Origin: Tachypleus tridentatus
Taxonomy: Eukaryota > Arthropoda > Merostomata > Xiphosura > Limulidae
Length of the DNA stretch: 64,000 nucleotides
Assembly (NCBI RefSeq): GCF_004210375.1
Contig: NC_134833.1
Span: 146,560,127-146,624,126 of the forward strand
Direction: 5' to 3'
Position numbers and translations under genes: made by a program. Under the pieces are notes generated by a model. The model did not search any database, was not told the origin of the DNA, and was given only the letters and a program-made list of their open reading frames with translations. Positions 45,685-56,986 of this stretch are shown one piece after another (within the stretch, counting starts at the first letter, position 1; the number at the start of each line of letters is the position of its first letter).

Positions 45685-45858
45685 ATGAAGATGACCTAAG
45701 ACATGTGCCAGGCAACGGTAATTTGCAAACTATCTTTTTGATAACCTCAAGATGACCTAAGAAGGTCGAAACGTTGTTCTCTACTTTATTTTAATAAAAG
45801 TTTCAATACCCATTGAAAATACATTTTGAATTCAAGTGGGTTTCTCGTCATCACGAAT
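45685..45858 (+). mobile_element. Short PLE-tail element with 11-bp TSD
   Basis: ttatcgttcta occurs at 45674-45684 and 45859-45869, bracketing a 174-bp insertion. It starts with a partial ribozyme-like stretch (atgaagatgacctaagacat), then a second, fuller one (cctcaagatgacctaagaag, gtcgaaacgttgttctct). The usual tail follows (aaaagtttcaatacccattg ... aagtgggtttctcgtcatca). No coding sequence. It parallels the 140-bp insertion at 34826. Confidence 0.85.
45746..45780 (+). ncRNA. Hammerhead-like motif with one core change
   Basis: CTCAAGA replaces CTGANGA (G to C at the third core base), followed by a good GACC/GGTC stem, GAAA and cgttgttct. The core substitution probably abolishes cleavage. 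Confidence 0.55.
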
Positions 45859-45869
45859 TTATCGTTCTA

Positions 45870-47864
45870 TTTTGGAGTCTGTTATGGTCATTTCCACTAC
45901 TCACCAAAGAGTGGTGTTGACTAACTCTCTTTCCTCCAGGATATCACTTCTAAACCAAGGCTGTCAGTGAAACAGTTGTGTTTTTGCGGTCGTTAAAATT
46001 TGATGTTTAATTCCTCTCAGTGAACAGAGCCCATTATTTAGTTTAGCGCCAAAAAGAACAATAGCAGCCATTTAAATGAAATCTCTATTTTATGATCAAA
46101 ATAGAATTTTCTAAACCAGTATTTATCAACGTAAGAAATTGCAGACACTCTCTTGTTAACTTGTGTATGAAATAACAGACGTTTAAACTGTTTTAACAGT
46201 GCGTTTATTGTTGTTACTTTATTTTAAATTTTAATGAATGCTAAAATGTTGGCAAATTTAAAGTGACAAAAGGTCAGTTTTCTGTTCATTACAATTAATT
46301 AGCCCCTTTAGTACTTCCGCGAACTTTCTTCGCCTTTCTCATTGTGACGTTGAGGAGAAAACAGTTTTACAGGCGTTACTCACATGACGTCATACGAACC
46401 TGTGGAAAATGATATTTGGATTTCGGCCTTCGTACTTGTTATGGGTAGATCACACACTTCTTATAGACAGATAAAAAAGTAATTATTTATTTAATTGAGT
46501 TTATGGTCTTCGTTATACGCCACGATAACCAATTTGTTTTAGGGAAGACAATTGGCTTTGTCTTATTTATTCAAAAACAAATTACACGCTGAGTGTTTTT
46601 GCTTCTTAAACAACACCCATATGTCATCAACACTAATTTTGTTTTGAAGTGCATGTATTCGCTTGGAGTTTTTACTTTATTTAGAGACAGGTACAGGATC
46701 AACAAAAATCAAATTTATGATTGGTCAATAGACATTTTCGTGACGTGAATTTAAGACTTTACCCTTGACGTGTTTTTCTTGTATTTCTTTTTATCGCATT
46801 TATACGAATATTAAACTGTAGGAAAAATGTAACAATTTTCTTGAAATATATATATTTTCTGACGGTATTTTATTTCAAAACACGTAATATTTTGTGAAAT
46901 ATAATGTTGTACACGTGGTGACCTCTATAGGACTGAAATAAATATCTGTAAAATGAACTGCTTGTACACACAGTTGTAGTACTTTCTAATGTTTTAATTA
47001 ATTTATCAGCCTATAGAAAATAAAGATTTTATGTATATTTCCTTTAAATATTTACTAGAAAACGAAACAACTATCAGGTAATCAGATTTTGTTTACTGGG
47101 ATTAGAGACCCCATTCTACTCTCTTGAGATTTTTAACATCAGAAACATGAATCAGCCCGCCATCTTTAAGTGGATGCAAAAAAGGACTCATTCTGGAAAG
47201 TTCTGGGTTATCTTGATTGAACAAAAACAAGATACTTGGCACTATTTTGAAGTCTAGGTCTCCAGACCACCATACCAGCTGAATCGAAGATTCGTCAATT
47301 GATTACTGGATTGACAGCAAAACATAAAATAAAGAGCACAATAGTATTATTGTCTTTGAAAAGTGGGCATAGAATCATATTACTTTAAATATGTTGTGAA
47401 ACTAAAGGCACAGTGAAGCCCAAAGATACAGTGTTGAAGTGAATGCATGATACAACAAGATGTTTCTACAAATTATAAAATTTAAGATGCCAATTAGACA
47501 AGGATGAGTAAATATAAGATGGATCGTATAGTACCCAGCATGATATCACCATGGTATATATATTTCTCTAAGTATAATTTTCATTACTATACATTTTGTG
47601 CCCAGCTTCATTCATCTAGATCTGTCGAAATAATCATAAATTACCGGTTTCCAAAATAATCCCCCTTTTGAACATGCTAGGATTGGTAATAAAAAATGCT
47701 TGGTTGGTTAGTGTGGCAAATGTTAAATACTTAACCAAATGAGAATAAATGGGTTGTAAGCGAAAGATGGTTCAGTAAATGTTGCATTAAAACGTATTTG
47801 CAGCTTCATACCACTATGTTCAATCACAGTTTATCTTGACAATATTCTAACAGTGTATTTACCA
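45870..47864. other. Spacer
   Basis: No supported gene. A decayed tRNA-like stretch (tgtttaattcctctcagtga, 46002-46021, then gagcccattatttagtttag) may be an old family 2 SINE. Confidence 0.45.
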
Positions 47865-48261
47865 TTACAAGTATTTCTGTCGTAAGCGTCTTATCCACGA
47901 TGTATACTTCTTCTCTCCGTTGGCTCTTAATAAGACAGGAGGGTTAATAAGAAATCCAAAGGTGAATTGAACGATAAGTCTTTGTTTGGAATACCTAAAT
48001 ACAAGTATTTTAATGTTGTTGTTTTTTTCTACAGCTGGTTGGATTGTATAATTGGAATGGAAGGTATGACTTAAAGGGTTGTCTTGGTGAATCTCTAGTT
48101 TGGCTTCGTTTCCAGATAGAGATTTTTCTATGTTATGTTGTGTACTACTTGCCACTGATCTATGTGTTCGTGGATTCTCACCTGTTATAATACTTTGACC
48201 TTTGTTTACCACTTCAGCGGCGGTACTTGTTATAGATCTCTTTATGGGTGGTCCTGGGACC
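47865..48261 (-). CDS. Possible terminal exon of an unrecognised minus-strand gene
   Basis: The minus strand after a weak acceptor (ttaacatag) is open for about 130 codons: VPGPPIKRSITSTAAEVVNK, then GQSIITGENPRTHRSVASST, a middle part with NYTIQPAVEK, then KRYSK-like basic sequence and SWIRRLRQKYL, with stop at 47865-47867. The length of open frame in AT-rich sequence and the mixed composition suggest coding, but no family is recognised and no nearby polyadenylation signal is obvious. It may be unrelated to the exons at 31-32 kb. Confidence 0.3.
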
Positions 48262-48589
48262 CTATGTTAATCCACATTTCTTTGTTTTTTTAATACCATT
48301 AAGTGTACTAGATAATACTTCTTGAAAATTCTAAATCTACAATCTGAACAAATCTTTATGATTTCAGCGTCGAAGGGGGCTGTTACACACCCTTATTAAA
48401 AGCAATCAGTTTTGTTTATAACGCTATCACTAACGATAAAAATTGTTAAAATATATCCCTGATGCATTTCATTCCACCACGATATTAGTTGTAGTTTTTC
48501 TGTTTTGAATAGTCAAAATCATTATGTTGCTTAAACTGTTATGTGCAAACGTAAAATTGTTAAAACATAACTGAAGATTGTAAGCTAAG
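48262..48589. other. Spacer
   Basis: AT-rich with no gene or mobile element recognised. Confidence 0.45.
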
Positions 48590-49135
48590 CTATACTTGTT
48601 AACAATCTAATGACACTCTATGATCTTGTTAACAACGTAACGAGACTCAAGCCATGATCTTGTTAACAACGTAATGAGACTCAAGCTATGCTCTTGTTAA
48701 CAATGTAATGAGACTCAAGCTATGACCAAATTGAAAACGTAATGAGATTGAAGCTAAGCTCTTGTTAACAAGGTAATGATACTCAAGCTGCTCTATAACA
48801 ATGCCACAAGACTCAAGCTATGATTTAGTTAACAACGTGATGAGACTCAGGCTATGATCTAACAACGTAATGCTAGACTTGTTAAAACGCTCAAACTATG
48901 ATTTAGTTAACAACGTAATGAGACTAAAGCTATGCTCTTGTTAACAAGGTAATGATACTCAAGCTGCTCTATAACAATGTTACAAGACTCAAGCTATGAT
49001 TTAGTTAACAACGTAATGAGACTTAAGCTATGCTCTTATTAAGAAGGTAATGATACTCTAGCTCCTCTATAACAATGCCATGAGACTCGAGCTATGACCT
49101 AGTTAATAGTTTCATGAGACTTAAGCCTAGTTGAT
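48590..49135. repeat. 34-bp-based degenerate tandem repeat
   Basis: Units like cttgttaacaacgtaatgag followed by actcaagctatgat recur about 14 times; spacing is 34 bp in the best part (48622-48690). Some units are shortened or extended. A block including actcaagctgctctataaca repeats at about 48781 and 48957, indicating secondary duplication. Confidence 0.85.
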
Positions 49136-49289
49136 ACTGAAAGCCTTCACTTCCTCCTGTAAAAGAAGAGAACAAGAGGAACATTTCACTTCTTGAAACT
49201 GAACTTTGCTCTAGTGTCAAAGTTATACATCAGAACTGATTGGTTTGTCTACTAGTTTCTTCCTGCTATCTTTTTGTATGGAATTTAAG

Positions 49290-49403
49290 TCCCTGGTGGA
49301 ACAGCGGTAAGTTTACAGACTTACAACGCTAGAATCTGTGGCTCGATTCCCAGCAGTGGACACAGCAGATAGCCCAACAAGGCTTTGTTGTAAAACAAAC
49401 AAG
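49290..49403 (+). mobile_element. SINE family 2, plus orientation
   Basis: gtccctggtggaacagcggt, then tttacagacttacaacgcta, ggctcgattcccagcagtgg (B-box-like), and gcagatagcccaacaaggct with an aacaaacaag tail. Best copy of this family in the window; the loop ttacaa may reflect a Val-type (TAC) ancestor, which is uncertain. Confidence 0.87.
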
Positions 49404-49527
49404 TAAAGGTCCAAATAACATATGGACCTAATATAACGTAGATATATAAAAGAGCTCCAATTTTGTATAAAGTGTTTAGCATAATGTTGGTGGTTAGCAG
49501 AAAAGTTTAAAGTATATAAAAAGCATA

Positions 49528-49801
49528 ATTGTTTGTTCGTTTTTTAATATCGCGCAAAGCTACACGGGGACTATCTGTGCTAGCCGTCCCTAACTTAGCA
49601 GTGTAAGACTAGATGGAAGACAGCTAGTCATCACCACCCACCGCCAATTCAAGTCTACTCTTTTACCTACAAACAATTGGATTGACCACCATCATAACAC
49701 CACTATGGTTGAAAGGGCGAACATATTTGTTATGACGGGGATTGAACCCGCGACCCTCGGATTGCGAGTCGCGCGCCCTAACCACCTCGCCATGTCGGGT
49801 C
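49528..49801 (-). mobile_element. tRNA-Thr-like SINE (family 1), minus
   Basis: The reverse complement gives the family 1 head (gacccgacatggcgaggtgg, loop ctcgcaa instead of ctcgtaa, gggttcaatccccgtcataa) and body back to gcgcgatatt. It is full length. Confidence 0.9.
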
Positions 49802-50744
49802 CTCAAATGCCCAAGAATAAATGTGTACATACACATATTATTCAATCGTTAATGAAGACGAAGTGAGGGGAGGAGATCAGGATAGGCATGTTGAACCAAG
49901 TATCAGCTAATGAAGATTTAATGATCGTTGTCAGCTACACTAATTACGTAGTTTGAAATTCAAAAGAAACTTTTCAGTTTTTACTGATTTAGTGTATTAA
50001 GTTTCTTATTCCTCCAAGGTTTCCTTCAGTAATTGATAAACGAAAGCAATAAAACACAGTTTGATAAGCACTTTAAGTTAATTAGTGTTGTAATAAGACA
50101 CTCGTGTTTGCCATTATATGAAATGCCATACATCTTGTATTCTCTCATAGTACAGAATAGTACACGTCTTATCTTTTACCATTATTCAGATTGTTATACG
50201 ACTTACGTTAAACAAAGTGGTATGCATTCGTTTTTCATCATTACGCAAGTTGGTCTACGTAATTTGTCGTTAAACTTATCGGTAAAGGTTACGTGATTTG
50301 TTGTTATAAAATCTGATATAAGTTTTGCACTGTGCCATTGTGTTGTAAGAACTGCATCAGTGGTATACGTTTTATATTCTATTTTTACTGTTCTAAAATA
50401 TTTCATCATTGGAACTGCTGATTTTAGATATTTTGGTAAAACTGCGAGGTCCAGTCTGTTTTACAATAACTAATTATTGTATTTCATCAATAACATTTGC
50501 TCCGAGCTACTGTTTCTCTGACTGAATATATTTAATTATCACTCTATCATATACACATTGAATACACTGCTTCTCCACTTGTTTACTCAGTGGAATGACT
50601 ACTAACTATCTAACTAGCTGTTAACTGACTTTTAACTAACTAACAGGTGATTGACGAAGTGTTCCTTAGGTGTGGGGATAAGCTAACTAATTGAACAAAA
50701 CAGTGGTCTGACGAAATAAAGACGAGAATTGTTATAAATTGAGT
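49802..50744. other. Spacer
   Basis: No gene seen; overlapping frames at 50033-50409 lack motifs. Confidence 0.45.
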
Positions 50745-51665
50745 TCAGTCAAACTGAATTAATCCTACAAGTGGTGCACCTCGGGGCTCAGTCTTAGAAC
50801 CGTTGTTCTTTTGGATTTACATCAATTACACAGAAGAATGAAGGGTCAATAAATTAATTAAATCTACAGTTGGTATTAAGTTTTAGATGTTTCTGACTGT
50901 GAAGAGGACGCTGCTGTTTTATAAAAGGATTTAGATCGTTTAGTGAGTTGACAGATGAGTTTTATTTATAATAAATGCCAGATAACAGACGTGGGTTATC
51001 ATAATTTGGATGAGAATAGCCTTAAGAATATCATGAAATAAAAGGATATTGGTGTAATAACTGATTACCTCCTTAAGCCATTCAAGCAGTGTGCTGATGC
51101 TAGTGGTTTTTAGGTTGTAACTGCAGACATAGTGAAAACAAGTCTAAAGAAGTTATAGTTTCCTTGTGTAGGTCACTGGTTAGACCACATTTGGAGTGTT
51201 GTGTTCAGTACTAGTTTCCTCACTTTAGGAAAGACTTTGAATTGTTGGAAAAGGTTCAGAGGAGGGTTATTAAATTGGAACCTGGGACAGGAGGGTTCTC
51301 ATAGAAGGGGATATTAATATCCTTAAAATTATTTTCTCTTCCAAAAGAATGTTTAAGGAGATTGATTGAACTGGTGAAGATTGTAAAACCAATTGATAAT
51401 TTTGATGCTTCATCAACATTTTTCATACTTAACAGCGAGAATTATGGAACTAGGGGGACAGAAATATAGATTTAGAAAATTTAGAAGTCGCCTTCAGCTA
51501 AGACAATTTTATTTTTCAAATAATGTTTAGCCTACGGAATGGGTTGCTTTGGAATGTTGTGGAAGCAGTAAATTTGAGTGACTTTAAAATAAAACTTGAT
51601 AGATATATGAATGATAAGGGGCTGGCTTTGAATTTATTCATTTAATATTTCTAGTCGGTCTCAGA
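50745..51665 (+). pseudogene. CR1-like LINE reverse-transcriptase relic
   Basis: Broken frames give SGAPRGSVLEPLFFWIYINY (RT block around 50772-50830), then near 51170-51265 LCRSLVRPHLECCVQY, HFRKDFELLEKVQRRVIK, and near 51530-51650 SLRNGLLWNVVEAVNLSDFK followed by IKLDRYMND. The order and the LVRPHLEY..Q-W.P and LE.VQRRA patterns match the C-terminal half of CR1-type or related LINE polyproteins. It is heavily decayed. Confidence 0.8.
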
Positions 51666-51947
51666 GGATGTAACAGCTAAGATGGACTAGCAGGTCTCTT
51701 GTTGTCTCTAAACATCATGTTATGTTACATGTATGATCAATGTAACGTAACCAAGACCAGATATTATTGTATATTAGCAGATCTTTACGTTATTATGAAT
51801 TTCCTATGTTTTCTTCGATTGCTTTTATGAACCTATTTGATTTCACTTTGCGTGCTCTCAAGAAAATACTTAAATTAAAATATTGAAAGTATAATTTACA
51901 AAAATGTATTGTGAAATTTCTTAAGTATTTAATACGAAGATAAAACG

Positions 51948-52120
51948 CTATACCAGACTTTTCACTCGATAACTCTTTTTGACCTTTGGTGGTCTTTCTT
52001 TCCGTGATCCAGTAAAGGATGGTTTCCTTTCTCTTGTCGTCCCTGGTTGTGCTGTACCTAGCGGAGTTCTTCCCATGAAGGTGGCTCTGTTTGTTGATCC
52101 ATAAGAAGTGTTCATATTGT
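51948..52120 (-). CDS. Possible small basic ORF or exon, minus strand
   Basis: A minus-strand frame beginning at an ATG near 52113 gives MNTSYGSTNRATFMGRTPLG then TAQPGTTRERKPSFTGSRKE and RPPK, where |gtcaaaa could be a weak donor, or the frame runs on to a stop at 51948. It is rich in Ser, Thr, Arg and Lys and its composition is unlike the surrounding AT-rich noise. No family recognised. Could be a first coding exon, but is equally likely to be chance. Confidence 0.22.
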
Positions 52121-52149
52121 TTTGTTGTTTGATTTTAAATTTCAAGCAA

Positions 52150-53028
52150 ATTTAATAATGGTTTATTAACTTGTTGTTAATTCATGTTGACAACTTAACT
52201 TGTTGTTGACTAATGTTGACTTGCCGTTAATTCATATTCATAACTTAACTTATCGTTGATTAATTTTAACAGTTTAACTTGGCTCGTGTTATGAGATTAA
52301 GTGCTCGTAATGTTATGAGATGTACTTTTAGATATTTTTGCAAATTTTCGACAATTTTTCAACCTATTTTATTTTGTTGTATTCAAGCACATAGCTACAC
52401 AATGAACTATTTGTGCTGTCCCCACTGCGAGTATCGAAACCCAAACAGCATAGACTTGGTTAACTCAGATCTGACCTTTGATAAAGCTGTGTGTTGGTGA
52501 CGTCAGTATCTCGACGGTGTTGTAGAAGAAAATTTTATTTGTATCATAGGCTATCAAAATAACTAACTGTCTATAAGCGTATTCTAGTTTCACCTCTAAT
52601 ACTGGTTCGTTAGTTTTATGAACTTATAATAGAAACGACATGTAGGAACATGTAGGTGTCTTTCGTGATATACAATCTGAAAGCTGTGGTATGTTAAATA
52701 TTGTTAATCAGTAAGTGTTCTGTTTATTATATTCAGCTGAAGGGTGATTATCGGTAATGATCTGGCTTGTTTTGAATTTTGCGCAAAGCTACACGAGGGC
52801 TATCTGCGCTAGTCGCTTCTAATTTAGGAGTATAAGACTAGAAGGAAGACAGCTAAACATCACCACCCACCACCAACTCTTGGACTACTCTTTTACCAAC
52901 GAATATTGGGATTGACCATCAAATTGACCACGGCTGAAAAAACGAGTATGTTTGGTGTGAAGGGGACTCGAACCCGCGACCCTCAGATTACGAGTCGAGT
53001 GCCTTAACTACCTGGCCATGCCAGGCTG
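52150..53028. repeat. Duplicated block, copy 1
   Basis: taataatggtttattaactt onward matches 59692-60389 plus 62571-62766 with modest divergence. Shared landmarks are tcgtaatgttatgagatgta, acctattttattttgttgta, agctgtgtgttggtgacgtc, gtatctcgacggtgttgtag and ttcgtgatatacaa. The block includes a decayed family 2 SINE (52372-52460) and, at its right end, a family 1 SINE in the same place and orientation as copy 2. Confidence 0.88.
52768..53028 (-). mobile_element. tRNA-Thr-like SINE (family 1), minus
   Basis: The reverse complement starts cagcctggcatggccaggta, has the ctcgtaa loop and ends gcgcaaaattcaaaacaag. It is shared with copy 2 of the duplicated block, where a hAT element later split it. 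Confidence 0.9.
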
Positions 53029-53766
53029 GAAGTGGTCATAACAGTAACTCTGGTATCTTCGTCAGGTTGAAGTTCAGGCAAACGTTTTTTTGAAACTATC
53101 TAGTGTCCATTTTTTTCGCTGACGACCTTGGCGAATCACCTTTTACTCGTATTTCTATCTTCTGTAAATCATGTGACTTAGTTTTACTTATCCTACTTAA
53201 CTTTGGAGTTTCTTCCTTCTTGTGAAGGGAATTATTCTGCCAAACCATATCACCTTGATGTAACCATGAACATCATAACGACGTTTCATTTTATCACCAG
53301 CTGATGCAATGTTTCGTTACGAAGACAACAGTAACAACAAAATGGAAATCACATTCCATAAGAAACAATTTTAATCAAAACCGAAGTTTCGATTTATTAA
53401 TTTCTCATACAAATTTACAACCAAAAAAATACACATCCAACAATTAGAAACTGATTTAACAATGGTAATTTCACGTGCAACTGCACGCACCTCAAGGGGA
53501 TTTAGATATAAAAAAAAGAAAGAGGAAAAGTTCATTACGAAGACAAAGAATTATTTCTATTTATTTTAGGTTCATAAGATTAAATCCAGAGAGAATCTCT
53601 GAGTCCACGATCAATTAAACTATTAGTATTTCAATAGAGCTTATCGATAAATAGTGTTTTATGTACCATGTTTCATAAGGAAGTGGCCTCTCAAGAATAC
53701 AGGTTCACGGAACAATTCTGTTAAACATTCTTGTACTAAACGACAAGTTTCACCAATGTATTGATC
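53029..53766. other. Spacer
   Basis: No gene visible. aacagctgatgc and similar fragments are unremarkable; the segment ends at a SINE target duplication. Confidence 0.45.
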
Positions 53767-53777
53767 ACGACATTGGA

Positions 53778-54050
53778 GGGCCCGGCATGGCCAAGCGCGT
53801 AAGGCGTGCGACTCGTAATCCGAGGATCGCGGGTTCGCGCCCGCGTCGCGCTAAACATGCTCGCCCTTCCAGCCGTGGGAGTGTATAATGTGATGGTCAA
53901 TCCCACTATTCGTTGGTAAAAGAGTAGCCCAAGAGTTGGCGCTGGGTGGTGGTGACTAGTTGCCTTCCCTCTAGTCTTACACTGCTAAATTAGGGACGGC
54001 TAGCACAGATAGCCCTCGAGTAGCTTTGTGCGAAATTCCAAAACAAACAA
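53778..54050 (+). mobile_element. tRNA-Thr-like SINE (family 1) with 11-bp TSD
   Basis: gggcccggcatggccaagcg to cgaaattccaaaacaaacaa. acgacattgga at 53767-53777 and 54051-54061 is a clear target duplication, consistent with a recent insertion. Confidence 0.93.
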
Positions 54051-54202
54051 ACGACATTGGATATGTGTCATTTAATATATAAATTTTTAATAGTATCAGA
54101 TCAAACCAGTTCAATATTTCTATCAAGACAGTTTCTCGACAAAGAATAATTGTTTTATTGAAAGCCGAATGAACAATTAATTGTTTTGTGTGACCTCGTT
54201 TG

Positions 54203-54329
54203 CTTGTTTTTTTTACAATACAGATATTTAACCGTGATTTTTAAAAGTTTTCACAGAAGGTAGAGTCGAACTCTGGTTGGAAGAAACTTTTAAAAATCAG
54301 GGTTAAATATCTGTATTGTAAAAAACAAG
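54203..54329. repeat. Long inverted repeat (hairpin)
   Basis: The left arm, cttgttttttttacaataca then gatatttaacc.tgatttttaaaagttt, and the right arm, aaacttttaaaaatcagggt then taaatatctgtattgtaaaaaacaag, are nearly perfect complements of about 45 bp. They flank a spacer of about 35 bp (tcacagaaggtagagtcgaa...). It could be a small MITE or foldback element; no TSD was identified. Confidence 0.85.
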
Positions 54330-54639
54330 AAAATTTCTGAGATATAATTATTAGAGTAATCGTTAGAACAAACAAGTTGTCTCAAGTCCGACCTAATGGT
54401 TGTTTAACCGCCTTTTGTGTTACACAATAATTAAGTTGTCCAATAATTGTCTCGCGTGTTGTATTTGACCCATTTAATATGTTTAATTTAAATATCTTAA
54501 TAATATTTTAAAGTTTGAATTAAAATGTCGTAGGTCTTTATTAACACGTAGTTAGGATATCCTTTTAGAAGAATTATAGAAAACACCAATTTAAATATCT
54601 GTTACCAACCCACAAAATACTTCTATATCATGAATGTGT

Positions 54640-54749
54640 GTTTGTGTTTTTTTATAGCAAAGCCACACCAAGCTATCTACCGAGAGGAATCAAATCCGTC
54701 ATTGTAGCGTTGTAAATTTGTAAACTTACCGCTGTACCAGCGGGAGACT
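54640..54749 (-). mobile_element. SINE family 2, minus, decayed
   Basis: The reverse complement gives tctcccgctggtacagcggt, agtttacaaatttacaacgc and agatagcttggtgtggcttt. The B box is weak (gatttgattcctctcgg). Confidence 0.75.
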
Positions 54750-54934
54750 TCATGAATGGATCGCAAATAAATTAACATTCTGGTCTTTATATATTACAAT
54801 AATAAGGAATTATTTTCTGTGATGTTATATAATTTCAAAAACTATACTTGTCGTGCTGTATTGCAAATCCGATGGTTCATGGTTTGCGCTCCTTTGCTGC
54901 AAAAACGGTCTCTGCCCCATAAAGGGTTTGTTTT

Positions 54935-55212
54935 GTTTTTGTTTGTTTTTGAATTTCGCGTAAAACTACACGAGGGCTATCTGCGTTAGCCTTCCCTAAT
55001 TTAGCAGTGTCAGACTAGAGAAAAAGCAGCTAGTCATCACTACCCATCGCTAACTCTTGGGCTATTCTTTTACCAACGAATGGTGGGATTAACCGTCACA
55101 TTATAACACCCCCACGTCTGAAAGGGCGAGCATGTTTGGTGCGACGGGGATTCGAACCTGCGACCCTCCGATTACGAGTGAAACGCCTTAACCCACCTGG
55201 CCATGCCGTGCC
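54935..55212 (-). mobile_element. tRNA-Thr-like SINE (family 1), minus
   Basis: The reverse complement head gggcacggcatggccaggtg, loop ctcgtaa, gcaggttcgaatccccgtcg, and full body ending gcgaaattcaaaaacaaac (minus strand). An A-rich tail lies at the low-coordinate end. Confidence 0.92.
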
Positions 55213-55914
55213 CCAGAGATTTGGAAAGGACAACATTAATTTTACCAACTCCTCCATAATCATGGTAAGAAACACTACTTTTACCAACTCGTTCATATGT
55301 ATGGTAAGAGAAATGTTAAAGGTCAAACCATTAAGAAGTTAGCTACAGATATGTAGTGGTTTGACCTTCAACATTTTTATCTCCTTCGAAAACCACTACT
55401 CGTATTTTCCTGCATAAGTATGGTAAGGACAACATTAATTTTACCATAATTTTACGAACTACTGCATAACCATGGTGTGAACAATTATTTTTAGATTGAT
55501 TCAACAGTGAATTATGATATTGTCACGTGAGTGTCGAAATCAAACTAGTGAGAATAAAACAACGTTCCTAGTAGTCCTTAAATTAGTCTTAAATTGAATT
55601 TATATTTTAAAGGCCTTATAAAGTTTTAATTTCTCTGTTTTTAGTTTTGAAGGTCGTAAGTGTAATTTCTGTAGGTACTGATTACGTATATTCTTTGTAT
55701 CTTTGGTTTGTACTGCTTTTCACTTTATTATAATACTTTATATTCATTCTACCTAGGCCTACACGAAACTAGGAGCACTGAACAGAGTTTGCTACGAGCC
55801 CGTTCACTATACTTCTATTACGAGCACCGGAAGAATAAAATCGAATTATTACTGTAAGTCCTAACGTTTACCGCTGAGTCATCAGTAGCAGGAAGTTACA
55901 GGAAAAATGTTTTA
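55213..55914. other. Spacer with a small hairpin
   Basis: atgttaaaggtcaaaccatt (55311-55330) and its inverse gtggtttgaccttcaacat (55357-55375) form a hairpin. Short repeats of catggtaag...ttttaccaact occur before it. No gene. Confidence 0.5.
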
Positions 55915-56042
55915 TTTTGTTTTTAGTGCTTGGTATAAGGCTATATAATGGGTTATCTGCACTCTACCCTACCACAGGTTATAGAAGGAAAATGTACAGC
56001 ATCATAAGCCCTCAGAATTACCTCTGAGCCATTATGGGTACA
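55915..56042 (-). mobile_element. SINE family 2, minus, decayed
   Basis: tataatgggttatctgcact and cataagccctcagaattacc then tctgagccattatggg match the family 2 body and head in reverse. The B-box region is degraded. Confidence 0.6.
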
Positions 56043-56085
56043 AATAGCTGAAAGTGCGGAGGTCTTGTACTATTACCAACTTCTA

Positions 56086-56371
56086 TGGCCCGGCATGGCC
56101 AGGTGGGTTAAGGCGTTCGACTCGTAATCTGAGGTTTGTTGGTTCGAATCCCGGTCACACCAAACGTGCTTGCTCTTTCAGCTGTGGGAGCGTTATAATT
56201 TTTCAGTCAATCCCACTATTCGTTGGTAAAAGAGTAGCCCAAGAGTTGGTGGTAGGTGGTGGTGACTAGCTCCCTTCCCTCTGGTCTTACACTGCTAAAT
56301 TAGGGACGGCTAGTGCAGATAGCTCTCGAGCAACTTTGTGCGAAATTCAAAAAAAACAAACAAACAAACAA
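56086..56371 (+). mobile_element. tRNA-Thr-like SINE (family 1) with 12-bp TSD
   Basis: tggcccggcatggccaggtg, loop ctcgtaa, gttggttcgaatcccggtca, full body, and a (caaa)n tail. taccaacttcta at 56074-56085 and 56372-56383 is an exact target duplication. Confidence 0.93.
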
Positions 56372-56744
56372 TACCAACTTCTACTATATTTTCTCAAGGT
56401 GAGTCCTTCATCAGTGACGTAACCAAAAGTATCGAGTTTCATATAATCGTGTTTTTCAGGTGTTGTTTATATTAGTATCACACAAATTTACTTTACTTAA
56501 AATATATGTGTGTGTCTTTGTGTAAGTGATTATAACATTCAACATATCACCTTCCATATTATATTTGGTAATTTATGTTTATTTTTGGTTTTGTTATTTT
56601 GGTTCAACAACCCTGCATGATTTCTGAAAAATTTAATTACAGTGTTTCAAACGACTCGTCTGGGAGTATAATAATTGTTAATGGTTTTTACTTGGTGATT
56701 AAATTACAAAGATCGAAGTTTCTGAGGATGATGTGTTAGATAAT

Positions 56745-56986
56745 TACAGGGTGACAGGTAAGTCCCTACCCATCCATATATATTATGTATCCAGTGTATC
56801 TGTGTGGTGTCACCAGTATTCTTGTGCTCATGTACCCACGTACTTGTCACAATACGCTCTTCAAGTGTAAATGGGCTGACATCGACCATATTTCTCTGAA
56901 AAAAAAGAAACAAATTTATAATACATGCATAATTGAATATAACATAATAACATGTGGATGGGTTGGGACTCACAGGCCACCCTGTA
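56745..56986. mobile_element. Small mariner-like non-autonomous element
   Basis: The left end tacagggtgacaggtaagtc then cctacccatcca is inversely matched by the right end tggatgggttgggactcaca then ggccaccctgta. The inverted repeats are about 32 bp with a few mismatches, and both ends close on TA. On the minus strand inside, after ttttttttcag, RNMVDVSPFTLEERIVTSTW resembles the N-terminal helix-turn-helix of a mariner-type transposase, so this is probably an internally deleted transposon. Confidence 0.75.
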
